DNA from: Halopseudomonas formosensis
GTDB lineage: Bacteria > Pseudomonadota > Gammaproteobacteria > Pseudomonadales > Pseudomonadaceae
Assembly: GCF_900115905.1 (NCBI RefSeq)
Contig: NZ_FOYD01000009.1
Span: forward strand, 62,001-126,000
Direction: 5' to 3'
DNA: 64,000 bases
In this document: piece after piece, positions 8,794 to 17,992 of the stretch
How positions within the stretch are numbered: position 1 is the stretch's first letter
How the letters are laid out: each line of letters starts with the position of its first letter
Program-made: the position numbers and the translations under genes
The notes under the pieces: generated by a model
Seen by the model: the letters and a program-made list of their open reading frames with translations, nothing else
Databases searched by the model: none
What the model was told of the DNA's origin: nothing

Positions 8794-9942
8794 ATGCAGC
8801 AGATACTGGCAGATTGCTTCCAGACCGCCATGACCGACGTTGCCGATCCCGAACTGGCGGCGCAGAGCCTGGCCAGCCAGTTGCTTCATCCACACCTGGG
8901 CTTCGTGCTGTTCTTCTGCTCCGCGCACTATCCACTGGAACGGCTGGGGGCGGCGCTGGAACAGCATTTCGGTGGTGTGATGCTGGTCGGTTGCACCACC
9001 GCCGGAGAGATCACCCCGCAGGGCTATGGCCGTGGCTGCATCAGCGCGGTCGGTTTCGACTGCCGCGCCTTTGCCATCGACAGCACCCTGATCAGCGCGC
9101 TGGATGACTTCAGCCTGGTGGATGCCCAGGCGGTGGTTGACCGCATGCTCAACCACTGCCGCCAGGCGCGGCTGGCACCGATCAAGGGGCACACCTTCGC
9201 CCTGACCCTGCTCGATGGTCTGTCCAGCCGCGAGGAGGTAGTACTCGCCACCCTGGGCGCGACCTTGGGGAGCATCCCGCATTTTGGCGGATCGGCTGGC
9301 GGCGACGATCACCCGGTGCATACCTATGTCTATTACCAGGGCCGCTTCCACAGCGCCGCGGCGGTGGTGGTGATGGTCAATACCTGGCTCGACTTCGAGG
9401 TGTTCACCACCCACAACCTGCAGGCCAAGGCCGAGAAGCTGGTGGTGACCGCCGCCGACAACGACCGCCGCACAGTGCTGGAGCTGAATGCCGAACCCGC
9501 GGCGCAGGAGTACGCGCGGCTGGTCGGCGTACCTGTGGAGCAGTTGAGTAACGCCACCTTCGCGCTGAACGCGCTGGCGGTGCGGATTCGTGACCAGTTC
9601 TATGTGCGCTCCATCCAGCGGGTCAATGCCGACGGCAGCCTGACCTTCTATTGTGCGGTGGATACCGGCATCGTGCTGACCGCCATGGCCTCGCGACCAC
9701 TGTTGCCGGACCTGCAGAAGCAGATGGCGCAACTACGCCAGCGCCTGGGCGAGCCGGTGCTGATCATCGCCTGTGACTGTGTGCTGCGCCGGCTGGAAGC
9801 GGAGCTGCGGGGGCAGGATTCCGAGCTGGCGGCCTACATGGCCAGCAACGCGATAGTGGGCTTCAACACCTACGGCGAACAGTTCAATGGCATGCATATC
9901 AACCAGACCTTCACCGGGGTGGCCTTTGCCTACCCGGGTTGA
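8794..9942 (+). CDS. nosP: NosP-like FIST-domain sensory protein
   Basis: 382 residues: FIST N-terminal domain (about 30-215, with GVMLVGCTTAGEI and HFGGSAGGD) followed by the FIST C domain (about 220-365). In Pseudomonas the FIST protein encoded directly upstream of the ErcS'-type kinase is NosP, a haem-containing nitric-oxide sensor that controls the kinase NahK; the same order is seen here. Start ATG 8794 follows a strong GGAGG at 8784-8788 by five bases; an ATG at 8782 overlaps that ribosome site and is less likely. The 3' end overlaps the kinase gene, so the two are probably translated together. Haem binding itself cannot be read from the sequence. Confidence 0.8.
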   Translation: MQQILADCFQTAMTDVADPELAAQSLASQLLHPHLGFVLFFCSAHYPLERLGAALEQHFGGVMLVGCTTAGEITPQGYGRGCISAVGFDCRAFAIDSTLISALDDFSLVDAQAVVDRMLNHCRQARLAPIKGHTFALTLLDGLSSREEVVLATLGATLGSIPHFGGSAGGDDHPVHTYVYYQGRFHSAAAVVVMVNTWLDFEVFTTHNLQAKAEKLVVTAADNDRRTVLELNAEPAAQEYARLVGVPVEQLSNATFALNALAVRIRDQFYVRSIQRVNADGSLTFYCAVDTGIVLTAMASRPLLPDLQKQMAQLRQRLGEPVLIIACDCVLRRLEAELRGQDSELAAYMASNAIVGFNTYGEQFNGMHINQTFTGVAFAYPG

Positions 9943-12526
9943 GGCAAGCGCGCAGGCCGATCGTGATGAGCTTCTGGCTCTGCGTGCAGCCAACAACAAG
10001 TTACGGCGAATCAATGCGGCGTTGATCGAGCGGGTCGAGTCGATTGCCAACCCGCGTACCGAGAGCTATGCGGCCTTCCAGCATTCGGTGGAACTGGCCG
10101 AGCAGGTCCGCGAGCGTACCCAGGCGTTGAATGAAACCATGGCCGAGCTGCAGGCCAGCAACCGCCTGCTCAGCGAGGCGCGGGCCCGGGCGGAAACCGC
10201 CCGGCATCACCTGGCGGATGCCATCGAAAGCATGAACGACGGTGTGGTGCTGTTCGACAAGGACCAGCGTGTGGTGCTGTTCAACAGCCACTATGCGCGC
10301 TTCTGGAAGGGCACCCGGGCGCGAGTGCGCGAGGGTATGCGGCTGGAGGAACTCAAGCGCCTGGCCACCGCCACAGGCCTGGTGACTGACATGGAGGCCG
10401 GCGCGGATGGGCACATGCTGTACCGCATGCGCAACAAGCGCTGGGTCCAGGTCAGCGAGCGGCCGACCCGGGAGGGTGGGCTGGTCATCATCTACACCGA
10501 CATCACCGACCTGAAGAACTCCGAGACGGCCCGCCGGGAGCAGGCCCTGGCGCAGAAGACGCGACTGTTGCAGCGCACCGTGGACAGCCTGTCCCAGGGC
10601 GTTGCCGTGGTCAACGAGCAGGGCAGGCTGGAACTTTGGAACTACCGCTTCCTAGAGCTGGCTGGACTGGCCCCGATACGCCCGCATCGACCCTTCGCCG
10701 AGGTGCTGGAGGACAGCGAGCTGGAGCTGTTCACGCCGTACAGCCACATCACGGCGGGCCAGCCGCAACTGACCCGGGAACAGCGCCTGGACAACGGCCG
10801 GGTGCTGGAGATGCGCAGCCACCCCATGCCCGCCGGCGGCTTCGTCAATACCTATACCGATATCACCGAGCGCGACCTGTATGCCAAGGCGCTGCTGGAA
10901 AGCGAGCGCTGGGTACGCCTGATCACCGACCAGTTGCCGGCCATGATCGCCTATGTGGAACAGGATCTGAGCTATCAGTTCACTAACCGGATGTACGACG
11001 AATGGTACGGTTGGCAGCGCGGCAATATCCTCGGGCAAAGCATGATGCATGTGCATGACGCGGAGCAGTTCGCCCGCCTGGAACCCTATATCGAACGGGC
11101 CTTCAAGGGCGAAAGCGTGAGCTTCGAGTTTGCCGAGCGCAGCCTCAACGGGGATGAGCGCTACCTTCTACGCTCCTATGTACCCAACCGCAACCCGCAT
11201 GGCGAGGTTATCGGCCTGTTCGTGCTGATCCGCGATGTCACCGAGCGTCGGCGCAGCGCCGAAGCCCTGCAACAGGCCTACCAGCATCTGGAACAGCGGG
11301 TGCGGGAGCGTACCCGGGAGCTGACCAGCGTCAATGACCAGTTGCGCCAGGAAATCAACGAGCGCGTCAGGGCAGAGGCGCGCCTGCGCGAGGCCAAGCA
11401 TGAAGCCGAACAGGCCAACCTGTCGAAGACCAAGTTCCTTGCCGCGGTCAGCCATGATTTGCTGCAGCCGCTGAACGCGGCGCGCCTGTTCACCGGGGCA
11501 CTGCTCGAGCATCCACTGCCGCCGGCCACTAGCGCGCTGGCGAGGCAGATCAACCAGTCCCTGGAAGATGTCGAGAACCTGCTCGGCACCCTGATGGATA
11601 TCTCCAAGCTCGATGCCGGCGTGATCAAGCCCGACGTCGGCTCCTTCAATATCGCTGACCTGCTGGACAATCTGGCCAACGAGTACCGGCAGGTCTGCAC
11701 CAGCCAGCACTTGCAATTTCGTTTTGTCGGCAGCCAATGCGTGGTGCACAGCGATGTGCAGTTGCTGGCGCGCATTCTGCGCAACTTCCTGACCAACGCG
11801 GTTCGCTATACGCAGCAGGGCCGGGTGCTGCTGGGTTGCCGTCGGCATGCCCAGGGGCTGCGCATTGAAGTCTGGGATACCGGCATGGGCATCGCCCAGG
11901 ACAAGTTGGAAGAGATATTCCAGGAATTCAAACGCATCCAGTGCGCTGACCACGCCCGCGATCAGGGGCTGGGCCTGGGGCTGGCCATTGTCGATAAGAT
12001 CGCGCGCATGCTTGGCCACCGCATCCATGTGCGTTCGGTGGAGGGCCGGGGGTCGGTATTTTCCGTCGAGGTTCCCTACGGCAGCCGCAGTCCGGGTCCG
12101 GTCACGCAACTGAGCATACCGGCTAGCATTGGTGAGCATCTGCGCGGCGCGCGCATCTGGGTGCTGGATAACGACCCGTCAATCTGTGCGGCCATGCGCA
12201 CCTTGCTGGAGAACTGGGAGTGCCAGGTGATCACGGCGCTGTCGGCCGATGACCTGGCCAGCCAGGTGGACGACTTCCGCGCCGCCGCCGACCTGCTACT
12301 GGCTGACTATCACCTGGACAACGGGGTCAATGGCGTGGACGTCGCCGCAGCGATCAACGCCCGCCGCGCTACGCCCCTGCCGGTGCTGCTGATCACCGCC
12401 AACTACAGCAACGAGCTGAAACAACAGGTGCGCGAACTGGGCCATATGCTGATGCACAAACCGGTCAGGCCGATGAAACTGAAGGCCGCCATGAGCCATC
12501 TGCTGGCCCCGACGATCAGCGCCTGA
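9887..12526 (+). CDS. nahK: NahK/ErcS'-like multi-PAS hybrid histidine kinase
   Basis: 879 residues from the first ATG. A coiled coil (about 20-105) leads into three PAS-type modules (about 105-205, 225-330, 340-460), a second coiled coil, HisKA with [15 protein letters not shown], HATPase_c ([25 protein letters not shown]) and a C-terminal receiver (VLDND, acceptor Asp in LADYHLD, Lys in HKPV). This is the NosP-associated kinase (ErcS') that links to the ethanol regulon and, in P. aeruginosa, to Gac/HptB-type signalling. The start is uncertain: ATG 9887 lacks a ribosome site and overlaps nosP by 56 bases; TTG at 9926 after GGGGTGG is an alternative. Its last 11 bases overlap the end of the convergent erbR. 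Confidence 0.82.
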   Translation: MACISTRPSPGWPLPTRVEASAQADRDELLALRAANNKLRRINAALIERVESIANPRTESYAAFQHSVELAEQVRERTQALNETMAELQASNRLLSEARARAETARHHLADAIESMNDGVVLFDKDQRVVLFNSHYARFWKGTRARVREGMRLEELKRLATATGLVTDMEAGADGHMLYRMRNKRWVQVSERPTREGGLVIIYTDITDLKNSETARREQALAQKTRLLQRTVDSLSQGVAVVNEQGRLELWNYRFLELAGLAPIRPHRPFAEVLEDSELELFTPYSHITAGQPQLTREQRLDNGRVLEMRSHPMPAGGFVNTYTDITERDLYAKALLESERWVRLITDQLPAMIAYVEQDLSYQFTNRMYDEWYGWQRGNILGQSMMHVHDAEQFARLEPYIERAFKGESVSFEFAERSLNGDERYLLRSYVPNRNPHGEVIGLFVLIRDVTERRRSAEALQQAYQHLEQRVRERTRELTSVNDQLRQEINERVRAEARLREAKHEAEQANLSKTKFLAAVSHDLLQPLNAARLFTGALLEHPLPPATSALARQINQSLEDVENLLGTLMDISKLDAGVIKPDVGSFNIADLLDNLANEYRQVCTSQHLQFRFVGSQCVVHSDVQLLARILRNFLTNAVRYTQQGRVLLGCRRHAQGLRIEVWDTGMGIAQDKLEEIFQEFKRIQCADHARDQGLGLGLAIVDKIARMLGHRIHVRSVEGRGSVFSVEVPYGSRSPGPVTQLSIPASIGEHLRGARIWVLDNDPSICAAMRTLLENWECQVITALSADDLASQVDDFRAAADLLLADYHLDNGVNGVDVAAAINARRATPLPVLLITANYSNELKQQVRELGHMLMHKPVRPMKLKAAMSHLLAPTISA

Positions 12527-13178
12527 GATAGGCGCTGAAATCCACATCGACGACGGACAGAATGGCCTGCACCCGGTTGCTGACGTTGAGTTTGCGTAGG
12601 ATCTCGGAAACATGCGCCTTGACCGTGGTCTCGGCGATATTCAGGTGATAGGCGATCTGCTTGTTCGACTCGCCCTTGGCCATGCGCTCCAGCACCAGCA
12701 ACTGCTTGCGGGTCAGGGCATACAGCAGCTCCGGTGACAGCGGCGTCTCTTCCGGGGTGCGCCGGGTGATGGTGCGGCTGGAGCGGATGATATCCGACGG
12801 CAGGTAGACATCACCGGCGAGGATCTGCTCGATGGCCTCGGTCATCTGCGCCCTTGGCGAGGATTTGGTGATGAAGCCCACCGCGCCATAGGTAATCGCC
12901 TGCAATACCACCTGCTTGTCTTCCTCGGCGGAGACTATCACCACCGGAATGGACGGTGACTCGTTGCGCAGGGTGATCAGGCCGTTCAGCCCATGCATGC
13001 CGGGCATGTTCAGATCCAGCAGGATCAGGTCCAGGTCATCATGTTCCCTGGCGATGCCCAGGGCACTGTCCAGGTCGTAGGTTTCCAGCAGTTCGGAGCC
13101 GGGAAAGCCGGCTGCAACCACGTTGCAGATAGCTTCACGGAACAGTGGGTGATCGTCGGCTATCAATATCTTGTGCAT
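12516..13178 (-). CDS. erbR: ErbR (AgmR), LuxR-family response regulator
   Basis: 220 residues: receiver domain 1-120 with acidic pair at 8-9, phospho-acceptor Asp55 in [11 protein letters not shown], and Lys in FITKSS; then a LuxR/NarL HTH (about 150-212) with [22 protein letters not shown] and [12 protein letters not shown]. ErbR/AgmR is the master activator of PQQ-dependent ethanol oxidation, upstream of the other regulators. It is convergent with nahK and the two reading frames overlap by 11 bases. The start is the only good one, with LLFREAI-type N-terminus typical of the family. Confidence 0.85.
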   Translation of the reverse strand: MHKILIADDHPLFREAICNVVAAGFPGSELLETYDLDSALGIAREHDDLDLILLDLNMPGMHGLNGLITLRNESPSIPVVIVSAEEDKQVVLQAITYGAVGFITKSSPRAQMTEAIEQILAGDVYLPSDIIRSSRTITRRTPEETPLSPELLYALTRKQLLVLERMAKGESNKQIAYHLNIAETTVKAHVSEILRKLNVSNRVQAILSVVDVDFSAYLRR

Positions 13179-13559
13179 GGCCTGCTCCAGGCTGCTCTTG
13201 TTATGGGCTGCCAGTCATTGTGCTCGCAGCATTTTGTAATATGTCCGGCATTACACCCTGTGGCGGGGCTACTTTCAAATAGTACATTGGCATCACAAGA
13301 TACAACCAAAGTAGTAGATGGCGGCCCGAATCCCGGCTCATCCTGCCAACAAGTAGCGTTCAACGAGTACCAAGGTAGCATTCAACTGCACCCCCCAGGC
13401 CCTAGCATGCAGGGGGAGCAGGGCTGGCCTGTACTGGCACATTGTCGTGCAGCAAGCCTCGGGGTGTAGCACGCCCGCGCTACGCCGGCTCTCAGCGGGC
13501 AGGGAGATCTGTCGTCGAGCAGGCGCTCGACAACCCGATATTTATGGGAGTTTCGGGGT
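13179..13559. promoter_or_regulatory. Divergent erbR / eraR intergenic region
   Basis: No gene is supported here. At 13366-13380 lies AGTACCAAGGTAGCA, matching 13 of 15 bases of the box upstream of exaB. ACCAAAGTAGTAG lies at 13305-13317. A short REP-like sequence is at 13461-13486 (listed separately). An FtsK-type octamer GGGCAGGG is at 13497-13504. The region must hold the promoters of both erbR and the eraR-like gene. Confidence 0.45.
13461..13486. repeat. Short REP-like palindromic repeat, copy 1
   Basis: A 26-base sequence beginning GGGGTGTAGC and ending CGCGCTACGCC, able to pair GTAGC with GCTAC. A second copy at 22961-22986 matches 24 of 26 bases. Both are intergenic, and the pattern resembles the repetitive extragenic palindromes common in Pseudomonas. 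Confidence 0.5.
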
Positions 13560-14219
13560 ATGCATATTCTGTTGCTGGATGATCACTTCATTGTCAGGCA
13601 GGGCTACCGCAGCCTGCTCGCGGCGCAGTATCCGCAGGCCGGCATTCTCGAAGCGAGCGATGGCGAGGAGGCACTCTCGGCAGTCCAGCAGCGGGTACCG
13701 GACCTGGTGATCCTCGAGGTCAGCCTGCCTGGCATCAGCGGAATCGAGACCGCCCGCCGTCTGCTGCAGCGCTGGCCGCTGCTGCGTATCCTGTTCTTCA
13801 GCATGCACGATGAGCTGCCGTTGGTGCGCCAGGCCCTGGCGGCCGGCGCCATGGGTTTCATCACCAAGGGGGCGGGGCGGGAGGTGCTGATCGAGGCCGT
13901 GAAGCGCTGCCTGGCTGGTCACCGCTACATAGAGCAGGAGCTGGCCATCCAGCTTGCCTGTTCGGCGGATGACAGCCGGCTCGATCCGCGCCTGGAGTGC
14001 ATGACGCCACGTGAGTTCGAGATTTTCGTCATGCTGTCCAAGGGCCTTGCGCCGCGTCAGATTGCCCACCACCTGTGCCTGAGCAGCAAGACCATTTCCA
14101 ACAACCTGACCAGCCTGAAACAGAAGCTCGAGGTGACCTCGTTGACCGAACTGGTCCACCTGGCCATCGATACCGGCGTGATCCGCCTGCATGGACTGGT
14201 TGGCCGGCAGGCGGGTTGA
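13560..14219 (+). CDS. eraR: EraR/ExaE-like LuxR-family response regulator with Glu in place of phospho-acceptor Asp
   Basis: 219 residues: receiver domain 1-120 and LuxR-type HTH about 148-205 (MTPREFEIFVMLSKGLAPRQIA, SSKTISNNLTSLKQKL). In Pseudomonas EraR (ExaE) activates exaA and is encoded beside its sensor kinase EraS (ExaD). Here no eraS is adjacent. The receiver keeps the acidic pair Asp7-Asp8, Ser81 and Lys103, but the acceptor position reads PDLVILEVSLPG with Glu53 (codon GAG), not Asp. The regulator may therefore be locked in an active-like state or work without phosphorylation. The assignment to EraR rests on position in the cluster and overall family; it could be another NarL-type regulator. 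Confidence 0.68.
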   Translation: MHILLLDDHFIVRQGYRSLLAAQYPQAGILEASDGEEALSAVQQRVPDLVILEVSLPGISGIETARRLLQRWPLLRILFFSMHDELPLVRQALAAGAMGFITKGAGREVLIEAVKRCLAGHRYIEQELAIQLACSADDSRLDPRLECMTPREFEIFVMLSKGLAPRQIAHHLCLSSKTISNNLTSLKQKLEVTSLTELVHLAIDTGVIRLHGLVGRQAG

Positions 14220-14233
14220 GAGGGACACCTAGT

Positions 14234-14929
14234 TTAGCGTGCCTGGGAGCTGAGATGGGCTTCCCAGTCCACCGGGCAGTCGGTGCAGTTGGTCATGTGC
14301 ATGTTCAGGTAGGTGCCGTAGTGCAGGCGGGTACCGGTCATGGTGGCCGACTCGAGATTGGCGTGGTTCATCTTCGACTCCTGCAGATTGGCATCGCTCA
14401 GGTCGGCGCCCTTGAGGTCGGCCTTGGGCAACCAGGCCATCTCCAGATTGGCGGCACGCAATATCACCTCGTGCATGCGTGCTGCGCTGAAGCGGGCGAA
14501 CTCCAGGTTGGCGCCGGTGAAGTCGGCCTGCCTGAACTCGCCGCCCTGGGCATTCAGGTTCCAGGCCTGAACCGCCACGAAACTGCTGCCGATGGCACTG
14601 GCACCGCGCATGGCGGTCTGTTGTAGGCTGGCACGGTTGAAGTTGGCGCCGTCGAGCCGGGCGTTATCCAGTTTGGCCTGGTCCAGTTTGGCGTGACGCA
14701 GGTCCGCGCCGCGCAGATCGGCGCCGGTGAAGTCGGCCTTGCTCAGGTCCTTGTGGCGCAGATCGGCCTGACGCAGATCCACGCCGGGGCAGGCGGTGCC
14801 GCGTACCAGCGCACAGCCATTGATGGTGACGATATCTTCCTCGGCAACATCAGCCACCTGGGCATGCAGTCCCAGGGTGAATAACGCCAGGCCGGACATC
14901 AGCAGTATCTGGGGTGTCAGTGGTTTCAT
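14234..14929 (-). CDS. Secreted pentapeptide-repeat protein
   Basis: 231 residues with a signal peptide (MKPLTPQILLMSGLALFTLG, cleaved after LHA). From about residue 58 the chain is built of A(D/N)LxX pentapeptides (ADLRHKDLSKADFTGADLRG, ANLEFARF, ADLKGADLSDANL), predicting a right-handed quadrilateral beta helix of about 130 residues. The mature N-terminus has a Cys pair (INGCALVRGTACPG) and the C-terminus another (NCTDCPVDW), possibly disulphides in the periplasm. It follows exaA on the same strand, 76 bases downstream, so it is probably cotranscribed with the dehydrogenase. Function is unknown; a structural or protective role for the periplasmic enzyme is only a guess. Confidence 0.78.
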   Translation of the reverse strand: MKPLTPQILLMSGLALFTLGLHAQVADVAEEDIVTINGCALVRGTACPGVDLRQADLRHKDLSKADFTGADLRGADLRHAKLDQAKLDNARLDGANFNRASLQQTAMRGASAIGSSFVAVQAWNLNAQGGEFRQADFTGANLEFARFSAARMHEVILRAANLEMAWLPKADLKGADLSDANLQESKMNHANLESATMTGTRLHYGTYLNMHMTNCTDCPVDWEAHLSSQAR

Positions 14930-14958
14930 GGTTGGTACCTCTGCCTGTGATTCATGCC

Positions 14959-14985
14959 GTTGCGCCAGGCTGAGCCTGGCGCAAC
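14959..14985. terminator. Strong hairpin between exaA and the pentapeptide gene
   Basis: A perfect 12-base-pair stem (GTTGCGCCAGGC with its complement) and a TGA loop. There is no T tract after it on the minus strand, so it is more likely an intercistronic stabiliser or partial attenuator that lowers expression of the downstream pentapeptide gene than a full terminator. Confidence 0.55.
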
Positions 14986-15005
14986 GCGGGTCAGTGCATT
15001 CCCGA

Positions 15006-16874
15006 TCAGCGCTTGGCTGTCTGTTCCCAGGAAGGCAGCTTGAACACCCAGAACGAACCACCCTGGGCGACCGGCTTGGTCAACTCGGCCATATCGCCGC
15101 CCCACAGTGGAACCGCGCCGCCGTAACCGGTGGTAACGCCGATGTACTGCTCACCATCCTGTTCCCAGGTGATCGGCGGGGAAATGATCCCGGTGCCGGT
15201 CTGGAATTTCCACAGCTCCTTGCCGGTCTTGGCATCGAACGCCTTGAAGTAGCCATCGCCTGTGCCGGTGAACACCAGGTTGCCCGCGGTCGCCAGGACG
15301 CCTGCCCACAGCGGCAGCGGTTCCTTGTGCTCCCATTCCACCTTGCCGGTGGTCGGGTTCATCGCGCGCAGAATGCCGACATGGTCGTCATACAGACGCT
15401 TGATGCGGAACCCCATGCCCAGGTAGGCCGAGCCCTTGTTGTAGCTGACTTCCTCGGTCCAGTAGTCTTCCTTCCAGTGGTTGGCGGGAACATAGAACAG
15501 ACCGGTGTCCTTGCTGTAGGCCATCGGGTTCCAGTTCTTGCCACCGAGGAAGGGCGGCGATACCTCGACCGCTTCGCTACGCTCCTGGCCGGGCTGCAGG
15601 CGTGGCGGGCGTTGACCTTCGTTCTCCACCGGACGACCGGTCTCCAGGTCGATATGGCTGGCCCAGGTGATGTTGTCGACGAACGGGAACGCATTGATCA
15701 GCTTGCCGTTGTTGCGATCGACCACATAAAAGAAGCCGTTGCGGTCGGCGTGGGCGGTGGCCTTGACGGTCTTGCCCGACTGGTCCTTGTAGTCGAACAG
15801 CACCAGCTCGTTGTTGCCGGAGAAGTCCCAGGCATCGTTGGGGGTGTGCTGGTAGAACCACTTCACCTCGCCGGTGGTCGGGTCCACGGCGACCTGGCCG
15901 GAGGTGTAGAGGCTGTCATAGTCAGCCGGGTCGCCGTCCTTGGAGGTCCGCGCCCAGCCATTCCACGGCGCGGGGTTGCCGGCACCCACGATGATGGTAT
16001 TGGTTTCCGGGTCGAAGCTCGCGCTCTGCCAGGGCGCACCGCCACCATGGCTCCATGCTTCGACCTTACCGGTGGGGGAGTTCGGATCGTCCGGCCAAGA
16101 GGGCGCCCTGATATCGCCGGTGGGCGTGCTGTCCTTGCCATTCAGGCGGCCCATATGGCCTTCGACGAAGGGGCGCATCCAGATTTCCTTGCCGGTCTCG
16201 GGGTCACGGGCAAACAGCTTGCCGACCACGCCGAACTCGTCGCCGGAAGAGCCGTGGATCAGCAGCATCTTGCCGGTCTTCTGGTCCTTGACGATGGTCG
16301 GTGCCCCGGTCATGGTGTAGCCGGCACGGTGATCACCGAACTTCTCCCGCCAGACCACCTTCCCGGTGTCCTTATTCAGCGCCACGATACTAGCATCCAG
16401 GGTGCCAAAGAACACCTTGTCGCCGTAGATCGCCGCGCCGCGATTGACCACGTCACAGCAGGGCCGGATGTCATCCGGCAGGCGATGGGAGTAGCTCCAC
16501 AGGCGTTTGCCGGTCTTGGCATCCAGGGCGAACATCCGCGAGTACGAAGCGGTGACATAAATCACACCGTCGTGCACCAGCGCCTGGGACTCCTGCCCGC
16601 GCTGCTTCTCATCGCCGAACGAGAACGACCAGGCCGGAGTCAGCTTGAAGACGTTCTTATCGTTCACCAGGCTCAGCGGGCTGTAACGCTGGGCGTTGTT
16701 GCCCATGCCGTACATCAGGACGTCGTGGGTGGTGGTGTGATCGTTGGCGATATCGTCCCAGGTGACTGGCTTGGCCGCCACGTGGGATGCGCTCAGGGCA
16801 AGTCCAGCCGTGAGGATAAGGTATCTCACAGCCCGGGCTGCAGGCCTCATGGCAGGAAGTGTTTTTGTTGTCAT
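15006..16874 (-). CDS. exaA: ExaA, PQQ-dependent (quinoprotein) ethanol dehydrogenase
   Basis: 622-residue precursor; the signal peptide ends near SASHVAA before KPVTWDD. Eight-bladed propeller repeats are visible as tryptophan-docking motifs (DAKTGKRLWSY, NKDTGKVVWRE, DPTTGEVKWFY, DAKTGKELWKF). The vicinal disulphide ring CC that contacts PQQ is in IRPCCDVV. The catalytic Asp is in NDAWDFSGNNE; two residues on stands Ser, not Asp, which marks the calcium-dependent PedE/ExaA type rather than the lanthanide type. It oxidises ethanol and other primary alcohols in the periplasm and gives electrons to cytochrome c550. Start MTTKTLP at 16874 follows AAGGA by eight bases. It is divergent from exaB. 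Confidence 0.95.
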   Translation of the reverse strand: MTTKTLPAMRPAARAVRYLILTAGLALSASHVAAKPVTWDDIANDHTTTHDVLMYGMGNNAQRYSPLSLVNDKNVFKLTPAWSFSFGDEKQRGQESQALVHDGVIYVTASYSRMFALDAKTGKRLWSYSHRLPDDIRPCCDVVNRGAAIYGDKVFFGTLDASIVALNKDTGKVVWREKFGDHRAGYTMTGAPTIVKDQKTGKMLLIHGSSGDEFGVVGKLFARDPETGKEIWMRPFVEGHMGRLNGKDSTPTGDIRAPSWPDDPNSPTGKVEAWSHGGGAPWQSASFDPETNTIIVGAGNPAPWNGWARTSKDGDPADYDSLYTSGQVAVDPTTGEVKWFYQHTPNDAWDFSGNNELVLFDYKDQSGKTVKATAHADRNGFFYVVDRNNGKLINAFPFVDNITWASHIDLETGRPVENEGQRPPRLQPGQERSEAVEVSPPFLGGKNWNPMAYSKDTGLFYVPANHWKEDYWTEEVSYNKGSAYLGMGFRIKRLYDDHVGILRAMNPTTGKVEWEHKEPLPLWAGVLATAGNLVFTGTGDGYFKAFDAKTGKELWKFQTGTGIISPPITWEQDGEQYIGVTTGYGGAVPLWGGDMAELTKPVAQGGSFWVFKLPSWEQTAKR

Positions 16875-17256
16875 GGCAGTGTTCCTTGTTGTTGGAAGAG
16901 GGCAGCGTTGCTGGTCCACGCCAACATCTTGGTCAGGGCCGGGAAGGGGCGAAACGGAAAATAACCCGTAGTTGGCGGGAAATAGTCCCTTGCCGATGCT
17001 CCTTGGGAGCGCTACCGGGGGATCGCTACTTCAGTAGCAGGAAATTGCTGCCTTGGTAGTTGCGGGTGGCAGGTCGTGCCCTGGGCGGCTGCCTTTGTGA
17101 CAGCAGGGCTGCCCATGAACTACTACCAAGGGAGCAGGGCCCGACAACCAAAGCAGGATAGGGGGGGAGGCCGGGGCCTTTCTATCATGCTTGCCGACTG
17201 CAGAATAAAAACCATCCGTGATCACTCACAGATCACCCGGCCGCGAGGTAAGCAGG
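16875..17256. promoter_or_regulatory. exaA / exaB divergent promoter region with repeated boxes
   Basis: A near-identical box occurs once on each strand: ACTACCAAGGGAGCA at 17122-17136 (+, facing exaB) and ACTACCAAGGCAGCA at 17060-17046 (-, facing exaA). A related inverted repeat GCTCCTTGGGAGC lies at 16998-17010. ACCAAAG and ATAGGGGGGG follow the exaB copy. No gene is seen. The boxes are good candidates for binding of EraR or ErbR; the sequence does not tell which. Confidence 0.6.
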
Positions 17257-17694
17257 ATGACACACTACAAGAAGACACTGAAACTGGTCGCCATCAGTCT
17301 GGCATTGGCAGCCGGCCAGGCATGGGCGCACGGCAATGTGACACCCCAGGCGGTCGACACCAAGGGCCTCAGCGATCTGGGCGATGAGTGGTTGGACACC
17401 AACCCTTACCGCGAAGGCCATCCGGAATACGACACCGCCGTGACCATCGGCGCCTCCGCCTATAACCAGAACTGCGCTGCCTGCCACGGGCTGGATGGAA
17501 TCTCGGGGGGCATCAACCCCGACCTGCGTTACCTGGAGACCGGCGACTACGGGGATGAGTGGTACAAGGAAAGGGTCGTCAACGGAGCCGTGCGCGACGG
17601 CCGGGTGTATATGCCGAAGATGGCCGACTTCCTCAGCCAGGAAGCACTATGGGCGATCCGCGCCTGGCTGGAAACGATTGCCATAGAGCAGTAA
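17257..17694 (+). CDS. exaB: ExaB-like cytochrome c550
   Basis: 145 residues: signal peptide ending QAWA before HGNVTPQ; a single haem c site CAACH with Cys73, Cys76 and His77; a probable Met axial ligand in GRVYMPKM. Length and placement opposite exaA fit the PQQ-dehydrogenase-associated cytochrome c550 that accepts electrons from ExaA and hands them to the oxidase. The P. aeruginosa order continues with the aldehyde dehydrogenase exaC; here pqqA follows instead, so aldehyde oxidation must be encoded elsewhere. The start follows GAGG by eight bases. Confidence 0.9.
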   Translation: MTHYKKTLKLVAISLALAAGQAWAHGNVTPQAVDTKGLSDLGDEWLDTNPYREGHPEYDTAVTIGASAYNQNCAACHGLDGISGGINPDLRYLETGDYGDEWYKERVVNGAVRDGRVYMPKMADFLSQEALWAIRAWLETIAIEQ

Positions 17695-17852
17695 GGCGCC
17701 GGTCTGGCGACCGGGAGAAAGTCGACAAGGGCCAACCTGGCTCCTATGGTAAAGGAGGCTTGCCTATGTAGCATCTTGTGGTTCAAGTGCTTAACCGGGT
17801 CTGTCGGCAGGTGCCGCCTGGCTCGATCGTCAACCCACCGGAGGATTCAACC

Positions 17853-17924
17853 ATGTGGACCAAACCCAGCTATACCGCCCTGCGCATTGGTTTTGAAGTC
17901 ACCATGTACTTCGCCAACCGTTGA
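17853..17924 (+). CDS. pqqA: PqqA, PQQ precursor peptide
   Basis: A 23-residue peptide, [12 protein letters not shown] followed by [11 protein letters not shown], with the essential Glu15 and Tyr19 in the E-x3-Y spacing; these two residues are cross-linked by PqqE and become PQQ. It starts after GGAGG with six bases of spacing and lies 158 bases after exaB and 68 bases before pqqB. It is shorter than common ORF-calling limits. Confidence 0.95.
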   Translation: MWTKPSYTALRIGFEVTMYFANR

Positions 17925-17992
17925 GCGCAAACGCGCCGTCTGGCCGGTTGCCACGCTGAACCGGTCCGGCGGTCGCATCCGGGGGCCATGCC

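Noticed and set aside
14796-16964. 722-residue plus-strand open frame opposite exaA
   Set aside because: Antisense shadow; composition is Val/Gly/His-rich without any known motif.
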